Below, piece by piece: positions 27,093 through 36,187 of a DNA stretch of 64,000 nt. The DNA comes from Streptomyces sp. NBC_01717 (lineage in GTDB: Bacteria > Actinomycetota > Actinomycetes > Streptomycetales > Streptomycetaceae). The stretch spans positions 3,224,001-3,288,000 of the forward strand of contig NZ_CP109178.1 of assembly GCF_036248255.1 (NCBI RefSeq), given 5' to 3'. How positions within the stretch are numbered: position 1 is the first letter of the stretch; the number at the start of each line of letters is the position of its first letter. Below the pieces are notes generated by a model, which saw only the letters and a list, made by a program, of their open reading frames with translations, searched no databases and was not told where the DNA came from. A program made the position numbers and the translations under genes.

Positions 27093-29696
27093 TCAGCGCA
27101 TCAGCACGCCCGCACCGTCTCCCGTCGCTTCCGTCGGCAGGGCGACCAGGCCCAGTTCCGCGCTGGTCGCGAGCAGCGGGTGGGCAGGAAGCACCCGCAC
27201 GGTGTAGCCGTAGGGCCCCGTGCGGTCGAGGGCGAGTGGCCCCTCGTACAACCAGCGGCCCTCCAGATCCTGACCACCGGTCGGCTTCAGCGGGAATACC
27301 TGGGCGTCCGAGATCGCGTCGGCGGAGTCGACCCGCCCGGCCACCGCCTGCACCTCCACATCGTCCGGCTCCAGCGCTCCGAGGGCGATCCGGACCCGCA
27401 GCGCCAGCGTGGACCCCAACTCGGCCGAACTGCCCGCAGTACTCGGCGCCACGGCCTCCACGTGGTCGACGGCGACCCGCGGCCAGGCCGCACGTGCCCG
27501 GGCCTTCCAGTCCGCGAGTTCCCGCGCCGTGGCGGCGTCCAGGGAGCGGTGGGCCAGCGCGGCCGGTGCGTACAACCGCTCCACGTACTCACGCACCATG
27601 CGTCCCGCCAGAACCTTGGGCCCGAGGGAGCCCACCGTGCGGCGGACCATCTCCACCCAGCGCTCGGGCAGCCCTTCGGCGCCCCGGTCGTAGAAGCGTG
27701 GTGCGACCCGCTCCTCGATCAGTTCGTAGAGGGCATTCGCCTCCAGCTCGTCGCGCCGGTCCTCGTCCATGGCGGACCCGTCCGCGGTCGGGATCGCCCA
27801 GCCGAAGTCCGGTTCGAACCACTCGTCCCACCAGCCGTCGAGCACCGACAGATTGAGACAGCCGTTGAGGGCGGCCTTCATCCCGCTCGTGCCGCACGCC
27901 TCCAGAGGGCGCAGCGGGTTGTTGAGCCAGACGTCGCAGCCCGGGTAGAGCTTCTGTGCCATCGCCATCCCGTAGTCGGGCAGGAAGACGATGCGATGGC
28001 GGACCCTGGGGTCGTCGGAGAACCGCACCAGCTCCTGCACCAGCCGCTTTCCACTGTCGTCGGCAGGGTGCGCCTTGCCTGCGACAACGATCTGAATCGG
28101 CCGGGTCGGGTGGAGCAGCAGTTCCATCAGCCGGTGACGGTCGCGCAGCATCAGGGTCAGCCGCTTGTACGAGGGCACGCGGCGGGCGAAGCCGATGGTC
28201 AGTACGTCCGGGTCCAGCACACCGTCGATCCAGCCGAGTTCGGCCAGCTCCGCGCCCCGTGTGCGCCACGAGGCGGAGAGCCGTTTGCGCACCTCGGTCA
28301 CCAGCTGTTCGCGCAGGTTCCGCCGCAGGTCCCAGATCTCCCGGTCCGGGATCCCGGCCGCCGCGTCCCAGCGTCCCGGCGTGCCCCCGTACCGGTCCCG
28401 GAGTTCGAAGATCTCGGGCGCGACCCACGTGGGGGCGTGCACGCCGTTGGTCACCGAGGTGATCGGCACCTCCGCGGCGTCGAATCCTGGCCACAGCCCC
28501 GCGAACATCTTCCGGCTGACCGCGCCGTGCAGGGTGGAGACACCGTTGGCACGCTGGGCCAGCCGCAGACCCATGACCGCCATGTTGAAAAGGCCGGGCT
28601 CACCGCCGGGGTAGGTCTCCATACCCAGCTGCAGGATCCGTTCGACGCCCACACCCGCCAGTTCACCGTCGTCGCCGAAGTGGCGGGCGACGAGCTCCCG
28701 GTCGAAGCGGTCGATTCCGGCCGGCACCGGGGTGTGGGTGGTGAAGACCGTGCCGGCCCGCACCGCCTCGACCGAGGAGTCGAAATCCAGCCCGGTGCCG
28801 GAGAGTTCACGAATGCGTTCCAGCCCCAGGAAGCCGGCGTGTCCCTCGTTGGTGTGGAACACCTCCGGCTCGGCGTGCCCCGTGAGCCGGCAGTAGGTCC
28901 GTACGGCCCGTACCCCGCCGATGCCGAGCAGCATCTCCTGCAGCAGACGGTGCTCGCTGCCGCCGCCGTACAGCCGGTCGGTGACATCGCGCTCGCCGGG
29001 CGCGTTCTCCTCCACGTCGGAGTCGAGCAGGAGCAGCGGGATGCGGCCGACCTGGGCCTGCCAGATGCGGGCGTGGAGCGAGCGGCCGCCAGGGAGGGCC
29101 AGTACCACTTGGCTCGGTGTTCCGTCCGCCTCGCGCAACAGGGTGAGCGGCAGTTCGTTCGGGTCGAGGACGGGATAGTGCTCCTGCTGCCAGCCTTCGC
29201 GCGACAGACTCTGGCGGAAGTAGCCGTGCCGGTAGAGCAGCCCCACCCCGACGAGGGGTACGCCCAGGTCACTGGCGGCCTTCAGATGGTCCCCGGCGAG
29301 GATGCCGAGTCCGCCGGAGTACTGGGGAAGGGCTGCGGCCACGCCGAACTCGGGTGAGAAGTACGCCACGGCGGCGGGCAGTTCCGTGCCCTGCGCCTGC
29401 TGCTCCTGGTACCACCTCGGACCGTCCAGATACTCCTGGAGGGCGCCGGACACCTCGTTGAGCCGGTGCAGGAACTGCTCGTCCCTGGCCAGCTCGGCGA
29501 GCCGCCCGGCGGAGACGGCGCCGAGCAGACCCACAGGGTCGGAGTCCGCCGCCCGGCTGCCCTCCGGGGCGACGGCCTGGAAGAGCTCACGTGTCTCGGT
29601 GTGCCAGGACCAGCGCAGGTTACGGGCGAGGTCGCTGAGCGGTTGAAGGGGATCGGGGAGGACGGGACGCACGGTGAATCGACGAATGGCCTTCAC
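27093..29696 (-). CDS. glgP: Alpha-1,4-glucan phosphorylase
   Basis: An 867-residue glycogen/maltodextrin phosphorylase of the long actinobacterial type, which releases glucose-1-phosphate from glucan ends using pyridoxal phosphate. The N-terminal domain begins AIRRFTVRPVLPDPLQPL. The catalytic core has HTNEGHAGFLGLER, TTHTPVPAGIDRFDRELV, and the PLP region WLNNPLRPLEACGTSGMKAA. A C-terminal beta-sandwich-like part of about 150 residues follows. I chose the GTG at 29696, with GGTGGA upstream; the frame is open to 29927. It is divergent from the glgE operon across 872 nt, so synthesis and breakdown of the same polymer are controlled from one intergenic region. Confidence 0.93.
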   Translation of the reverse strand: MKAIRRFTVRPVLPDPLQPLSDLARNLRWSWHTETRELFQAVAPEGSRAADSDPVGLLGAVSAGRLAELARDEQFLHRLNEVSGALQEYLDGPRWYQEQQAQGTELPAAVAYFSPEFGVAAALPQYSGGLGILAGDHLKAASDLGVPLVGVGLLYRHGYFRQSLSREGWQQEHYPVLDPNELPLTLLREADGTPSQVVLALPGGRSLHARIWQAQVGRIPLLLLDSDVEENAPGERDVTDRLYGGGSEHRLLQEMLLGIGGVRAVRTYCRLTGHAEPEVFHTNEGHAGFLGLERIRELSGTGLDFDSSVEAVRAGTVFTTHTPVPAGIDRFDRELVARHFGDDGELAGVGVERILQLGMETYPGGEPGLFNMAVMGLRLAQRANGVSTLHGAVSRKMFAGLWPGFDAAEVPITSVTNGVHAPTWVAPEIFELRDRYGGTPGRWDAAAGIPDREIWDLRRNLREQLVTEVRKRLSASWRTRGAELAELGWIDGVLDPDVLTIGFARRVPSYKRLTLMLRDRHRLMELLLHPTRPIQIVVAGKAHPADDSGKRLVQELVRFSDDPRVRHRIVFLPDYGMAMAQKLYPGCDVWLNNPLRPLEACGTSGMKAALNGCLNLSVLDGWWDEWFEPDFGWAIPTADGSAMDEDRRDELEANALYELIEERVAPRFYDRGAEGLPERWVEMVRRTVGSLGPKVLAGRMVREYVERLYAPAALAHRSLDAATARELADWKARARAAWPRVAVDHVEAVAPSTAGSSAELGSTLALRVRIALGALEPDDVEVQAVAGRVDSADAISDAQVFPLKPTGGQDLEGRWLYEGPLALDRTGPYGYTVRVLPAHPLLATSAELGLVALPTEATGDGAGVLMR

Positions 29697-30568
29697 GTAT
29701 TCCACCTTTACAGGGGACGTACGAATCCGAGGGGACGCACCACGGTGTGCGCCCTCTCCGTCACCCTCGACGGTAGCGGTGAGCCGCACTGCGAAACCAC
29801 GGCGCGCGACCGGCTCACAGCGGACGACGCCCGGTGAGCCGCTCGCCCCGGCCACGCCCCCGACCGAAGCCCGGCAGGCATGGGTCCCCTCCGTATCACT
29901 GCCCTCTTGGAGCAAATCGCTGCACATCCGCCACGGGGGTTATGGCCGATTCCACCCCCTCCGGTGGCCTTGTGGCACCTCATTCCACAAGGAAGGCTGC
30001 CGTGTGGCACGTACGGGGTCGGGGGCGGACCGGCCGACCACCGGCGCGACTCCGTGCGGCGAGTTCCACGTCGAGGAGGAGGTTTCGGCTCATGGGACCG
30101 GCACGACGACGCCCGACACCCGACGTCCGGCACGGCCCGCCCGAGCACCGGTGAGGCCGACCACGCCGCCCCGTCACCAGGGACGGAGCCCGGCGAATTC
30201 AGACCTTCACAGCTACGCCCGAGTAGTTAACAAACCACCGGATTGGCCCCCCGAGAACGGTGGGAAGGCTTCTGCGGTACACAGCCCGAATACCGCCCGA
30301 ATGTGGATCATCTGCGTTCCAGCAGCGGCTCGTATGCAGTGCGTACGGGTCAGGTGTGCATCCGGTCCCACTCGTACACCACACCCGTGCCCCAGCCATT
30401 CGAGTGCCATTCGAGTGAACGCGGACAGGAGCGACCATGCTCACACCCCATCAGCCGACAACGGAGCAGCTAGAAAGGACGGACCCCCACAGTCGCGGCG
30501 TACTCGCTCAGCCCTTCCCGGCCTCGCCGCGCCCCGTGCAGCCCGAGCTCCAGTCCCCAGGTGATTCC
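29697..30568. other. Large non-coding divergent region between glgP and glgE
   Basis: An 872-nt region without a convincing gene. It holds an inverted repeat CCTTGTGG/CCACAAGG (29968-29975, 29985-29992), a less GC-rich stretch around 30200-30300, and a tandem direct repeat of CCATTCGAGTG at 30396-30406 and 30407-30417. A good ribosome binding site (AGGAG) precedes an ATG at 30437 that is in frame with glgE, so part of the right end may be translated as a GlgE extension. Promoters for both operons must lie here; I could not place them confidently. Confidence 0.5.
30396..30417. repeat. Tandem 11-bp direct repeat
   Basis: CCATTCGAGTG occurs twice head to tail, about 20 nt before the ATG at 30437 in the glgE leader. 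Tandem copies of this size can bind a response regulator as a dimer; this is inference. Confidence 0.5.
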
Positions 30569-32635
30569 ATGATCGGTCGTATTCCCGTCCTCGACGTCCG
30601 CCCGCTCGTCGACTGCGGCAGAAGGCCCGCGAAGGCCGTTGCCGGAGAGACCTTCCAGGTCACGGCCACCGTGTTCCGTGAAGGCCATGACGCGGTCGCC
30701 GCCAATGCGGTTCTGCGGGACCCGAGCGGACGAACCGGCCCGTGGACACCGATGCGCGAGCTCGCCCCCGGCTCCGACCGCTGGGGCGCCGATGTCACCC
30801 CCGATTCCGAAGGACGCTGGACGTACACGGTCGAGGCCTGGAGCGATCCGGTGACCACCTGGCGCCAGCATGCCCAGATCAAGATCCCGGCCGGCATCGA
30901 CTCCGCGCTGGTCCTGGCCGAGGGCGCCGCACTGTACGAACGGGCCGCCGAGGGCGTACCCAAACGGGACGGGCGCGAGGCGGTGCTGGCCGCGGCCGAC
31001 GCGCTTCGTGACGAGTCCCGTCCGGCCGCCGCCCGGCTCGCCGCCGCGCTCGCTCCCGAGGCCACCGCCGCACTCGCCCGCCACCCGCTGCGCGAGCTGG
31101 TCACCGCGGCCCGACCGCTCCCCCTCGTAGTCGAGCGCCGACGGGCCCTGTTCGGTTCCTGGTACGAGCTGTTCCCCCGGTCCGAGGGGGCCAGGATCGA
31201 ACCGGCCGAGCCGCTGAAGGCGACCAAGGCCGCCAAGAGGGGCAGGACGGGGAAGGCTTCGGCCAGGACGGAGGAGCAAGAGCAGGGAAGGATCATCAGC
31301 GGCACGTTCCGTACCGCTGCCGAGCGGCTTCCCGCGGTCGCCGCCATGGGGTTCGACGTCGTCTATCTCCCGCCCATCCACCCCATCGGAACCACCCACC
31401 GCAAGGGCGCCAACAACTCGTTGTCCCCCGGCGCCCACGATGTCGGGGTGCCGTGGGCGATCGGTTCTGCCGAGGGCGGTCACGACGCAGTACACCCCGA
31501 GCTCGGCACGCTCGACGACTTCGACCACTTCGTCGAGACCGCCCGCACCCTGCGCATGGAGATCGCGCTGGACTTCGCGCTCCAGTGCTCCCCCGACCAT
31601 CCGTGGGTGGAGACGCACCCCGAGTGGTTCCACCACCGGCCGGACGGCACCATCGCCTACGCCGAGAACCCGCCCAAGAAGTACCAGGACATCTATCCGA
31701 TCGCCTTCGACAAGGATCTGCGCGGCCTCGTCGCGGAGACCCTCCGCATCCTCCGGTTCTGGATGGACCACGGTGTACGGATCTTCCGTGTCGACAATCC
31801 GCACACCAAGCCGGTGGTCTTCTGGGAGAAGGTGATCGCCGACATCAATCGCACCGACCCCGATGTGATCTTCCTGGCCGAGGCGTTCACCCGCCCCGCG
31901 ATGATGCACACGCTCGCGACGGTCGGATTCCAGCAGTCGTACACGTACTTCACCTGGCGCAACACCAAGCAGGAGCTCACGGAATACGTCACCGAGCTGT
32001 CCGGCGAGGCGGCCTCCTACATGCGGCCCAACTTCTTCGTGAACACTCCGGACATCCTGCCGGGCTATCTCCAGGAGGGCGGACGTCCGGCCTTCGAGGC
32101 CCGGGCCGTGCTCGCCGCGACGCTCTCGCCGTCCTGGGGCGTGTACGCGGGGTACGAGCTCTGCGAGAACACCCCGGTACGGGCCGGCAGCGAGGAGTAC
32201 CTGGACTCGGAGAAGTACGAAATCCGGCCCAGGGACTGGGAGTCGGCGGAGCGGGAGGGCCGTTCCCTGGCTCCGCTCATCACCTCGCTCAACCGGATCA
32301 GGCGCCGCCACCCCGCCCTGCAGCAGCTGCGCGAGGTGCACTTCCACGCCGCCGACAACGACGCACTGATCGTGTACAGCAAGCGCTCGGGTTCGAACAT
32401 CGTTCTGGTGGCCGTCAACCTCGACCCTCACCACACCCAGGAGGCCACGGTCTCGTTGGACATGCCGCAACTCGGCCTCGACTGGCACGAGACCGTGCCG
32501 GTGCGCGACGAGCTCACCGGCCACACCTATCACTGGGGCAGGAACTTCTATGTGCGCCTAGAGCCGGGCGTCACGCCCGCGCACGTCGTCGTCCTGCGAC
32601 CGTCCCCGCCGACCGGAGGGTCACCCACACCATGA
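30569..32635 (+). CDS. glgE: Maltosyltransferase GlgE
   Basis: Alpha-1,4-glucan:maltose-1-phosphate maltosyltransferase, 688 residues from this start. It extends linear alpha-1,4-glucan using maltose-1-phosphate. The N-terminal beta-domain starts [25 protein letters not shown]; the GH13_3 barrel has [45 protein letters not shown] with the nucleophile Asp, and FLAEAFTRP with the acid Glu. A charged insert rich in Lys, Thr and Glu follows FPRSEGA. The start is uncertain: ATG 30569 gives the conserved MIGRIPVLD end, while ATG 30437 has the better AGGAG site and would add 44 residues. It is first in glgE-treS-mak-glgB and overlaps treS by 4 nt. Confidence 0.95.
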   Translation: MIGRIPVLDVRPLVDCGRRPAKAVAGETFQVTATVFREGHDAVAANAVLRDPSGRTGPWTPMRELAPGSDRWGADVTPDSEGRWTYTVEAWSDPVTTWRQHAQIKIPAGIDSALVLAEGAALYERAAEGVPKRDGREAVLAAADALRDESRPAAARLAAALAPEATAALARHPLRELVTAARPLPLVVERRRALFGSWYELFPRSEGARIEPAEPLKATKAAKRGRTGKASARTEEQEQGRIISGTFRTAAERLPAVAAMGFDVVYLPPIHPIGTTHRKGANNSLSPGAHDVGVPWAIGSAEGGHDAVHPELGTLDDFDHFVETARTLRMEIALDFALQCSPDHPWVETHPEWFHHRPDGTIAYAENPPKKYQDIYPIAFDKDLRGLVAETLRILRFWMDHGVRIFRVDNPHTKPVVFWEKVIADINRTDPDVIFLAEAFTRPAMMHTLATVGFQQSYTYFTWRNTKQELTEYVTELSGEAASYMRPNFFVNTPDILPGYLQEGGRPAFEARAVLAATLSPSWGVYAGYELCENTPVRAGSEEYLDSEKYEIRPRDWESAEREGRSLAPLITSLNRIRRRHPALQQLREVHFHAADNDALIVYSKRSGSNIVLVAVNLDPHHTQEATVSLDMPQLGLDWHETVPVRDELTGHTYHWGRNFYVRLEPGVTPAHVVVLRPSPPTGGSPTP

Positions 32636-34338
32636 TCGTCAATGAGCCTGTCCACGACAAGTTCGAGGACACCCCCGCCAAGGACCGCGATCCCGACTGG
32701 TTCAAGCGCGCCGTCTTCTACGAAGTCCTCGTCCGGTCCTTCCAGGACTCCAACGGTGACGGCATCGGCGACCTCAAAGGTCTCACCGCCAAGTTGGACT
32801 ACCTGCAGTGGCTTGGCGTCGACTGTCTCTGGCTGCCGCCGTTCTTCAAGTCACCGCTCCGCGACGGCGGCTACGACGTCTCCGACTACACCGCGGTACT
32901 GCCGGAGTTCGGCGATCTCGCCGACTTCGTGGAGTTCGTCGATGCCGCGCACCAGCGCGGCATGCGCGTGATCATCGACTTCGTCATGAACCACACGAGC
33001 GATCAGCACGACTGGTTCCAGCAGTCCCGCAGCGACCCCGACGGCCCGTACGGCGACTACTACGTCTGGGCCGACGACGACAAGCAGTTCCAGGACGCCC
33101 GGGTCATCTTCGTCGACACCGAGACGTCCAACTGGACCTTCGACCCGGTGCGCAAGCAGTACTACTGGCACCGGTTCTTCTCCCACCAGCCCGATCTCAA
33201 CTACGAGAACCCGGCGGTGCAGGAGGAGATCATCTCCGCACTCCGCTTCTGGCTGGACCTCGGGATCGACGGCTTCCGCGTCGACGCCGTGCCGTACCTC
33301 TACCAGCGGGAGGGCACCAACTGCGAGAACCTCCCGGAGACCCACCAGTTCCTCAAGCGGCTCCGCAAGGAGATCGACGCGCACTACCCGGACACCGTGC
33401 TGCTCGCCGAAGCCAATCAGTGGCCGGAAGACGTCGTCGACTACTTCGGCGACTTCCCGGCCGGCGGCGACGAATGCCATATGGCCTTCCACTTCCCGGT
33501 GATGCCGCGGATCTTCATGGCCGTACGGCGCGAGAGCCGCTACCCGGTCTCCGAAATCCTGGCGAAGACCCCGGAGATCCCGTCCGGCTGTCAGTGGGGC
33601 ATCTTCCTGCGCAACCACGACGAGCTCACACTCGAGATGGTCACGGACGAAGAGCGCGACTACATGTACGCGGAGTACGCCAAGGATCCTCGGATGCGGG
33701 CCAACATCGGCATCCGGCGGCGGCTCGCGCCCCTGCTGGACAACGACCGCAACCAGATCGAGCTGTTCACGGCACTGCTTTTGTCCCTGCCGGGCTCCCC
33801 GATTCTGTACTACGGGGACGAGATCGGGATGGGGGACAACATCTGGCTGGGCGACCGGGATGCCGTGCGGACGCCGATGCAGTGGACGCCGGACCGGAAC
33901 GCGGGATTCTCCTCCAGCGATCCGGGGCGCCTCTATCTCCCCACGATCATGGACCCGGTCTACGGCTACCAAGTGACCAATGTCGAGGCGTCGATGGCCT
34001 CCCCGTCGTCGCTGCTGCACTGGACACGGCGGATGATCGAGATCCGTAAGCAGAACCGGGCGTTCGGTCTCGGCTCGTACAGCGAACTGCCGTCATCGAA
34101 CCCCGCCGTGCTCGCCTTCACCCGTGAGTACAAGGACGATCTCGTCCTGTGCGTGCACAACTTCTCGCGGTTCGCGCAGCCGACGGAGCTCGATCTGCGG
34201 TTGTTCAACGGGCGTCATCCGGTGGAGCTGATCGGTGGGGTGCGGTTCCCCGCGATCGGTCAGTGGCCCTACCTGCTGACTCTCGCCGGGCACGGGTTCT
34301 ACTGGTTCAGGCTGCGGAAGGACGCGCCGCCGAGCTGA
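32632..34338 (+). CDS. treS: Trehalose synthase TreS (maltose glucosylmutase)
   Basis: A 568-residue GH13_16 enzyme that interconverts trehalose and maltose in the cytoplasm. Motifs in order are [29 protein letters not shown] with the nucleophile Asp, [12 protein letters not shown] with the acid Glu, and [12 protein letters not shown] with the transition-state Asp. The length fits a TreS without a fused maltokinase domain; the kinase is encoded separately by the next gene, and in related bacteria TreS and maltokinase form a complex. The ATG lies in a 4-nt overlap with the glgE stop. It feeds maltose to Mak for GlgE. A 331-nt gap with repeats follows. Confidence 0.95.
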   Translation: MIVNEPVHDKFEDTPAKDRDPDWFKRAVFYEVLVRSFQDSNGDGIGDLKGLTAKLDYLQWLGVDCLWLPPFFKSPLRDGGYDVSDYTAVLPEFGDLADFVEFVDAAHQRGMRVIIDFVMNHTSDQHDWFQQSRSDPDGPYGDYYVWADDDKQFQDARVIFVDTETSNWTFDPVRKQYYWHRFFSHQPDLNYENPAVQEEIISALRFWLDLGIDGFRVDAVPYLYQREGTNCENLPETHQFLKRLRKEIDAHYPDTVLLAEANQWPEDVVDYFGDFPAGGDECHMAFHFPVMPRIFMAVRRESRYPVSEILAKTPEIPSGCQWGIFLRNHDELTLEMVTDEERDYMYAEYAKDPRMRANIGIRRRLAPLLDNDRNQIELFTALLLSLPGSPILYYGDEIGMGDNIWLGDRDAVRTPMQWTPDRNAGFSSSDPGRLYLPTIMDPVYGYQVTNVEASMASPSSLLHWTRRMIEIRKQNRAFGLGSYSELPSSNPAVLAFTREYKDDLVLCVHNFSRFAQPTELDLRLFNGRHPVELIGGVRFPAIGQWPYLLTLAGHGFYWFRLRKDAPPS

Positions 34339-34669
34339 TGCGGCGTCAATTTCCATCGCTGATCGCGGGGCGGTTTCCGCCGCCCCGCACGGGGCAGTCT
34401 CCCCCACATCGAGCTCTTCAGGGCTCTTCAGGGCTCTTCGGGGTTCTTCAGGGCTCTTCAGGCAGTTACGGAACTTCGGGGCCCTTCGGGGCGGCTCCCC
34501 CGGAGTCGTTCGGGAGTCCTTCCGGGGGCCTCGCGCCTTTTCGAGGCCCTCACGTCGAGTCCGTACGGACCATCCTGACCCGACACGTCCCGCACAGCCG
34601 GACAGCTATTGCCGCAATCCGGGACACTCTTCGCATCCTGTGGTGTGCCCGGGGAAAGGACGCGATGCC
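34339..34669 (+). other. Non-coding gap inside the glgE operon
   Basis: The gap holds three items: five tandem 10-bp units (34411-34460), a hairpin GGGCCTCG/CGAGGCCC with an 8-nt loop (34526-34533, 34542-34549), and a perfect palindrome GTCCGTACGGAC (34559-34570). No coding sequence is convincing. The gap interrupts an otherwise tightly packed operon, so mak-glgB may have its own promoter or be reached by regulated read-through. Confidence 0.5.
34411..34460 (+). repeat. Five tandem copies of a 10-bp unit
   Basis: Units in order are GAGCTCTTCA, GGGCTCTTCA, GGGCTCTTCG, GGGTTCTTCA and GGGCTCTTCA, so each differs from the consensus by at most one base. The period is about one helical turn. They lie 73 nt after the treS stop and are outside any gene. 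Confidence 0.85.
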
Positions 34670-36088
34670 ATGTCGGAGGCTGCATCCACTCGGGTCGCCC
34701 TCGCGAACAGCACAGCCCTGCTCCCGTCACTCGCCCCACTGCTGCATGAATGGCTGCCCCGGCAGCGGTGGTTCGCGGGCAAGGGGCGGCCGGTCACGGC
34801 CTTCTCCCTTGTCTCGGCGACCGAAATACTGCCGGTGGACGCCGATTCCACCGGCATCGGCCAGGGGACCGGCCCCGGGACGGGGCCGGGGCTGCTCCAT
34901 CTGCTGATCCGGGTCCACCAGCCGACCCTGCCCGCCCAGTCGCCCGACGACTGCTACCAAATGCTGCTCGGGGTACGGTCCACGCTGCCGCCACGGCTCG
35001 CCCCGGCCCTCATCGGCCATGTGACGGGCGGTCCGCTGGCCGGCCGGACCGTCTACGAGGGGCTGCACGATCCGCGCCTCGCCGAACTCCTGCTGGAACG
35101 GCTCCGTACCCCCGGCACCCTCGGCACCCTGCGCTTCGACCGGGGCGCCGCCCCCATCCCGGCCGGGCTCACCCCCCGCGTGCTCGACACCGAACAGTCC
35201 AACTCCTCCCTCGTTTTCGGCAACGCCTACATCTTCAAGATCTTCCGCCGGGTCTTCCCGGGCACCAACCCGGATCTGGAACTCCCGCTCGCGCTCTCCC
35301 GGGAGGGCTGCGGGCGGGTGCCGGAACCCGTCGCCTGGTTCGAGGCGACAGCCCCGGAGCCCCTCACCCTCGGCGTTCTCCAGCCGTTCCTGCGCGGCGC
35401 GGAGGACGGCTGGCAGCTGGCGCTGCGCGCGCTGGGCTCGGGTCATGACTTCACCCGCGAGGCCCGCGCCCTCGGACGGGCCACGGCCGAGGTGCACACG
35501 GCGCTCGCCACCGCCCTGCCGACGCCCGTGCTGGGCAGCGCCCAGACCGAGCATCTCGCCGCCGGAATGCTGCAGCGGCTGGAGGCGGCCGCCCAGGCCG
35601 TTCCGGCTCTCGTGCCCTACGTCCCCGGGCTGCGCACCGCGTTCGACGCCGTTGCCGCGCTGGGTCACAAGGGCCGCAGCTGGGCCGCACAGCGCGTCCA
35701 CGGCGACCTCCATCTCGGCCAGACGCTGCGCGCGGCCGACGGTTTCTGGTCACTGATCGACTTCGAGGGCGAACCGGCGCGCCCGCTCCTGGAACGCCGC
35801 CGTCCGCAGCCGCCGGTGCGCGACATCGCGGGCATGCTCCGCTCCTTCGACTACGCGGCCCGCTCGCACCGGCCCTGGAACGCGGAGTGGGCGGCCCGCT
35901 GCCGCGCGGCGTACTGCGACGGGTACGCGGAGGCCGCGGGCGTCGATCCGCGCAGCGAACCGGAGTTGTTGCGGGCCCACGAGACCGACAAGGCGGTGTA
36001 CGAGGTGCTGTACGAGGCCCGGCACCGGCCCGACTGGCTGCCGGTCCCGATGGCCGCGATCCACCGCCTGGCCGCCGCCGTCGACTGA
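34670..36088 (+). CDS. mak: Maltokinase
   Basis: A 472-residue ATP-dependent maltokinase (Pep2 family) that makes maltose-1-phosphate for GlgE. The N-terminal cap domain has LPRQRWFAGKGRPV; the kinase-like core has VLDTEQSNSSLVF, the substrate and catalytic loop RVHGDLHLGQTL and the metal-binding LIDFEGEP. I chose the ATG at 34670, giving MSEAASTRVAL, with AAAGGA about 9 nt upstream; an earlier GTG at 34640 lacks a ribosome binding site. It follows treS after a 331-nt gap and precedes glgB by 99 nt, with a short Arg/Pro-rich linker region and GAGGAGG before glgB. Confidence 0.93.
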   Translation: MSEAASTRVALANSTALLPSLAPLLHEWLPRQRWFAGKGRPVTAFSLVSATEILPVDADSTGIGQGTGPGTGPGLLHLLIRVHQPTLPAQSPDDCYQMLLGVRSTLPPRLAPALIGHVTGGPLAGRTVYEGLHDPRLAELLLERLRTPGTLGTLRFDRGAAPIPAGLTPRVLDTEQSNSSLVFGNAYIFKIFRRVFPGTNPDLELPLALSREGCGRVPEPVAWFEATAPEPLTLGVLQPFLRGAEDGWQLALRALGSGHDFTREARALGRATAEVHTALATALPTPVLGSAQTEHLAAGMLQRLEAAAQAVPALVPYVPGLRTAFDAVAALGHKGRSWAAQRVHGDLHLGQTLRAADGFWSLIDFEGEPARPLLERRRPQPPVRDIAGMLRSFDYAARSHRPWNAEWAARCRAAYCDGYAEAAGVDPRSEPELLRAHETDKAVYEVLYEARHRPDWLPVPMAAIHRLAAAVD

Positions 36089-36187
36089 TGCCCCGCGCGG
36101 TGCGCGCCTACTTCGGCCGGGCGGATTCCTCCCTGCCCGGGCCACCTGATTCCCGCCTCACCAACACCCCTCGAGGAGGCTGTCCCT

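Noticed and set aside
30437..30568. GlgE start at ATG 30437
   Set aside because: It has a good AGGAG site, but the added 44 residues have poor codon bias and the conserved GlgE end begins at 30569. Kept only as an alternative.
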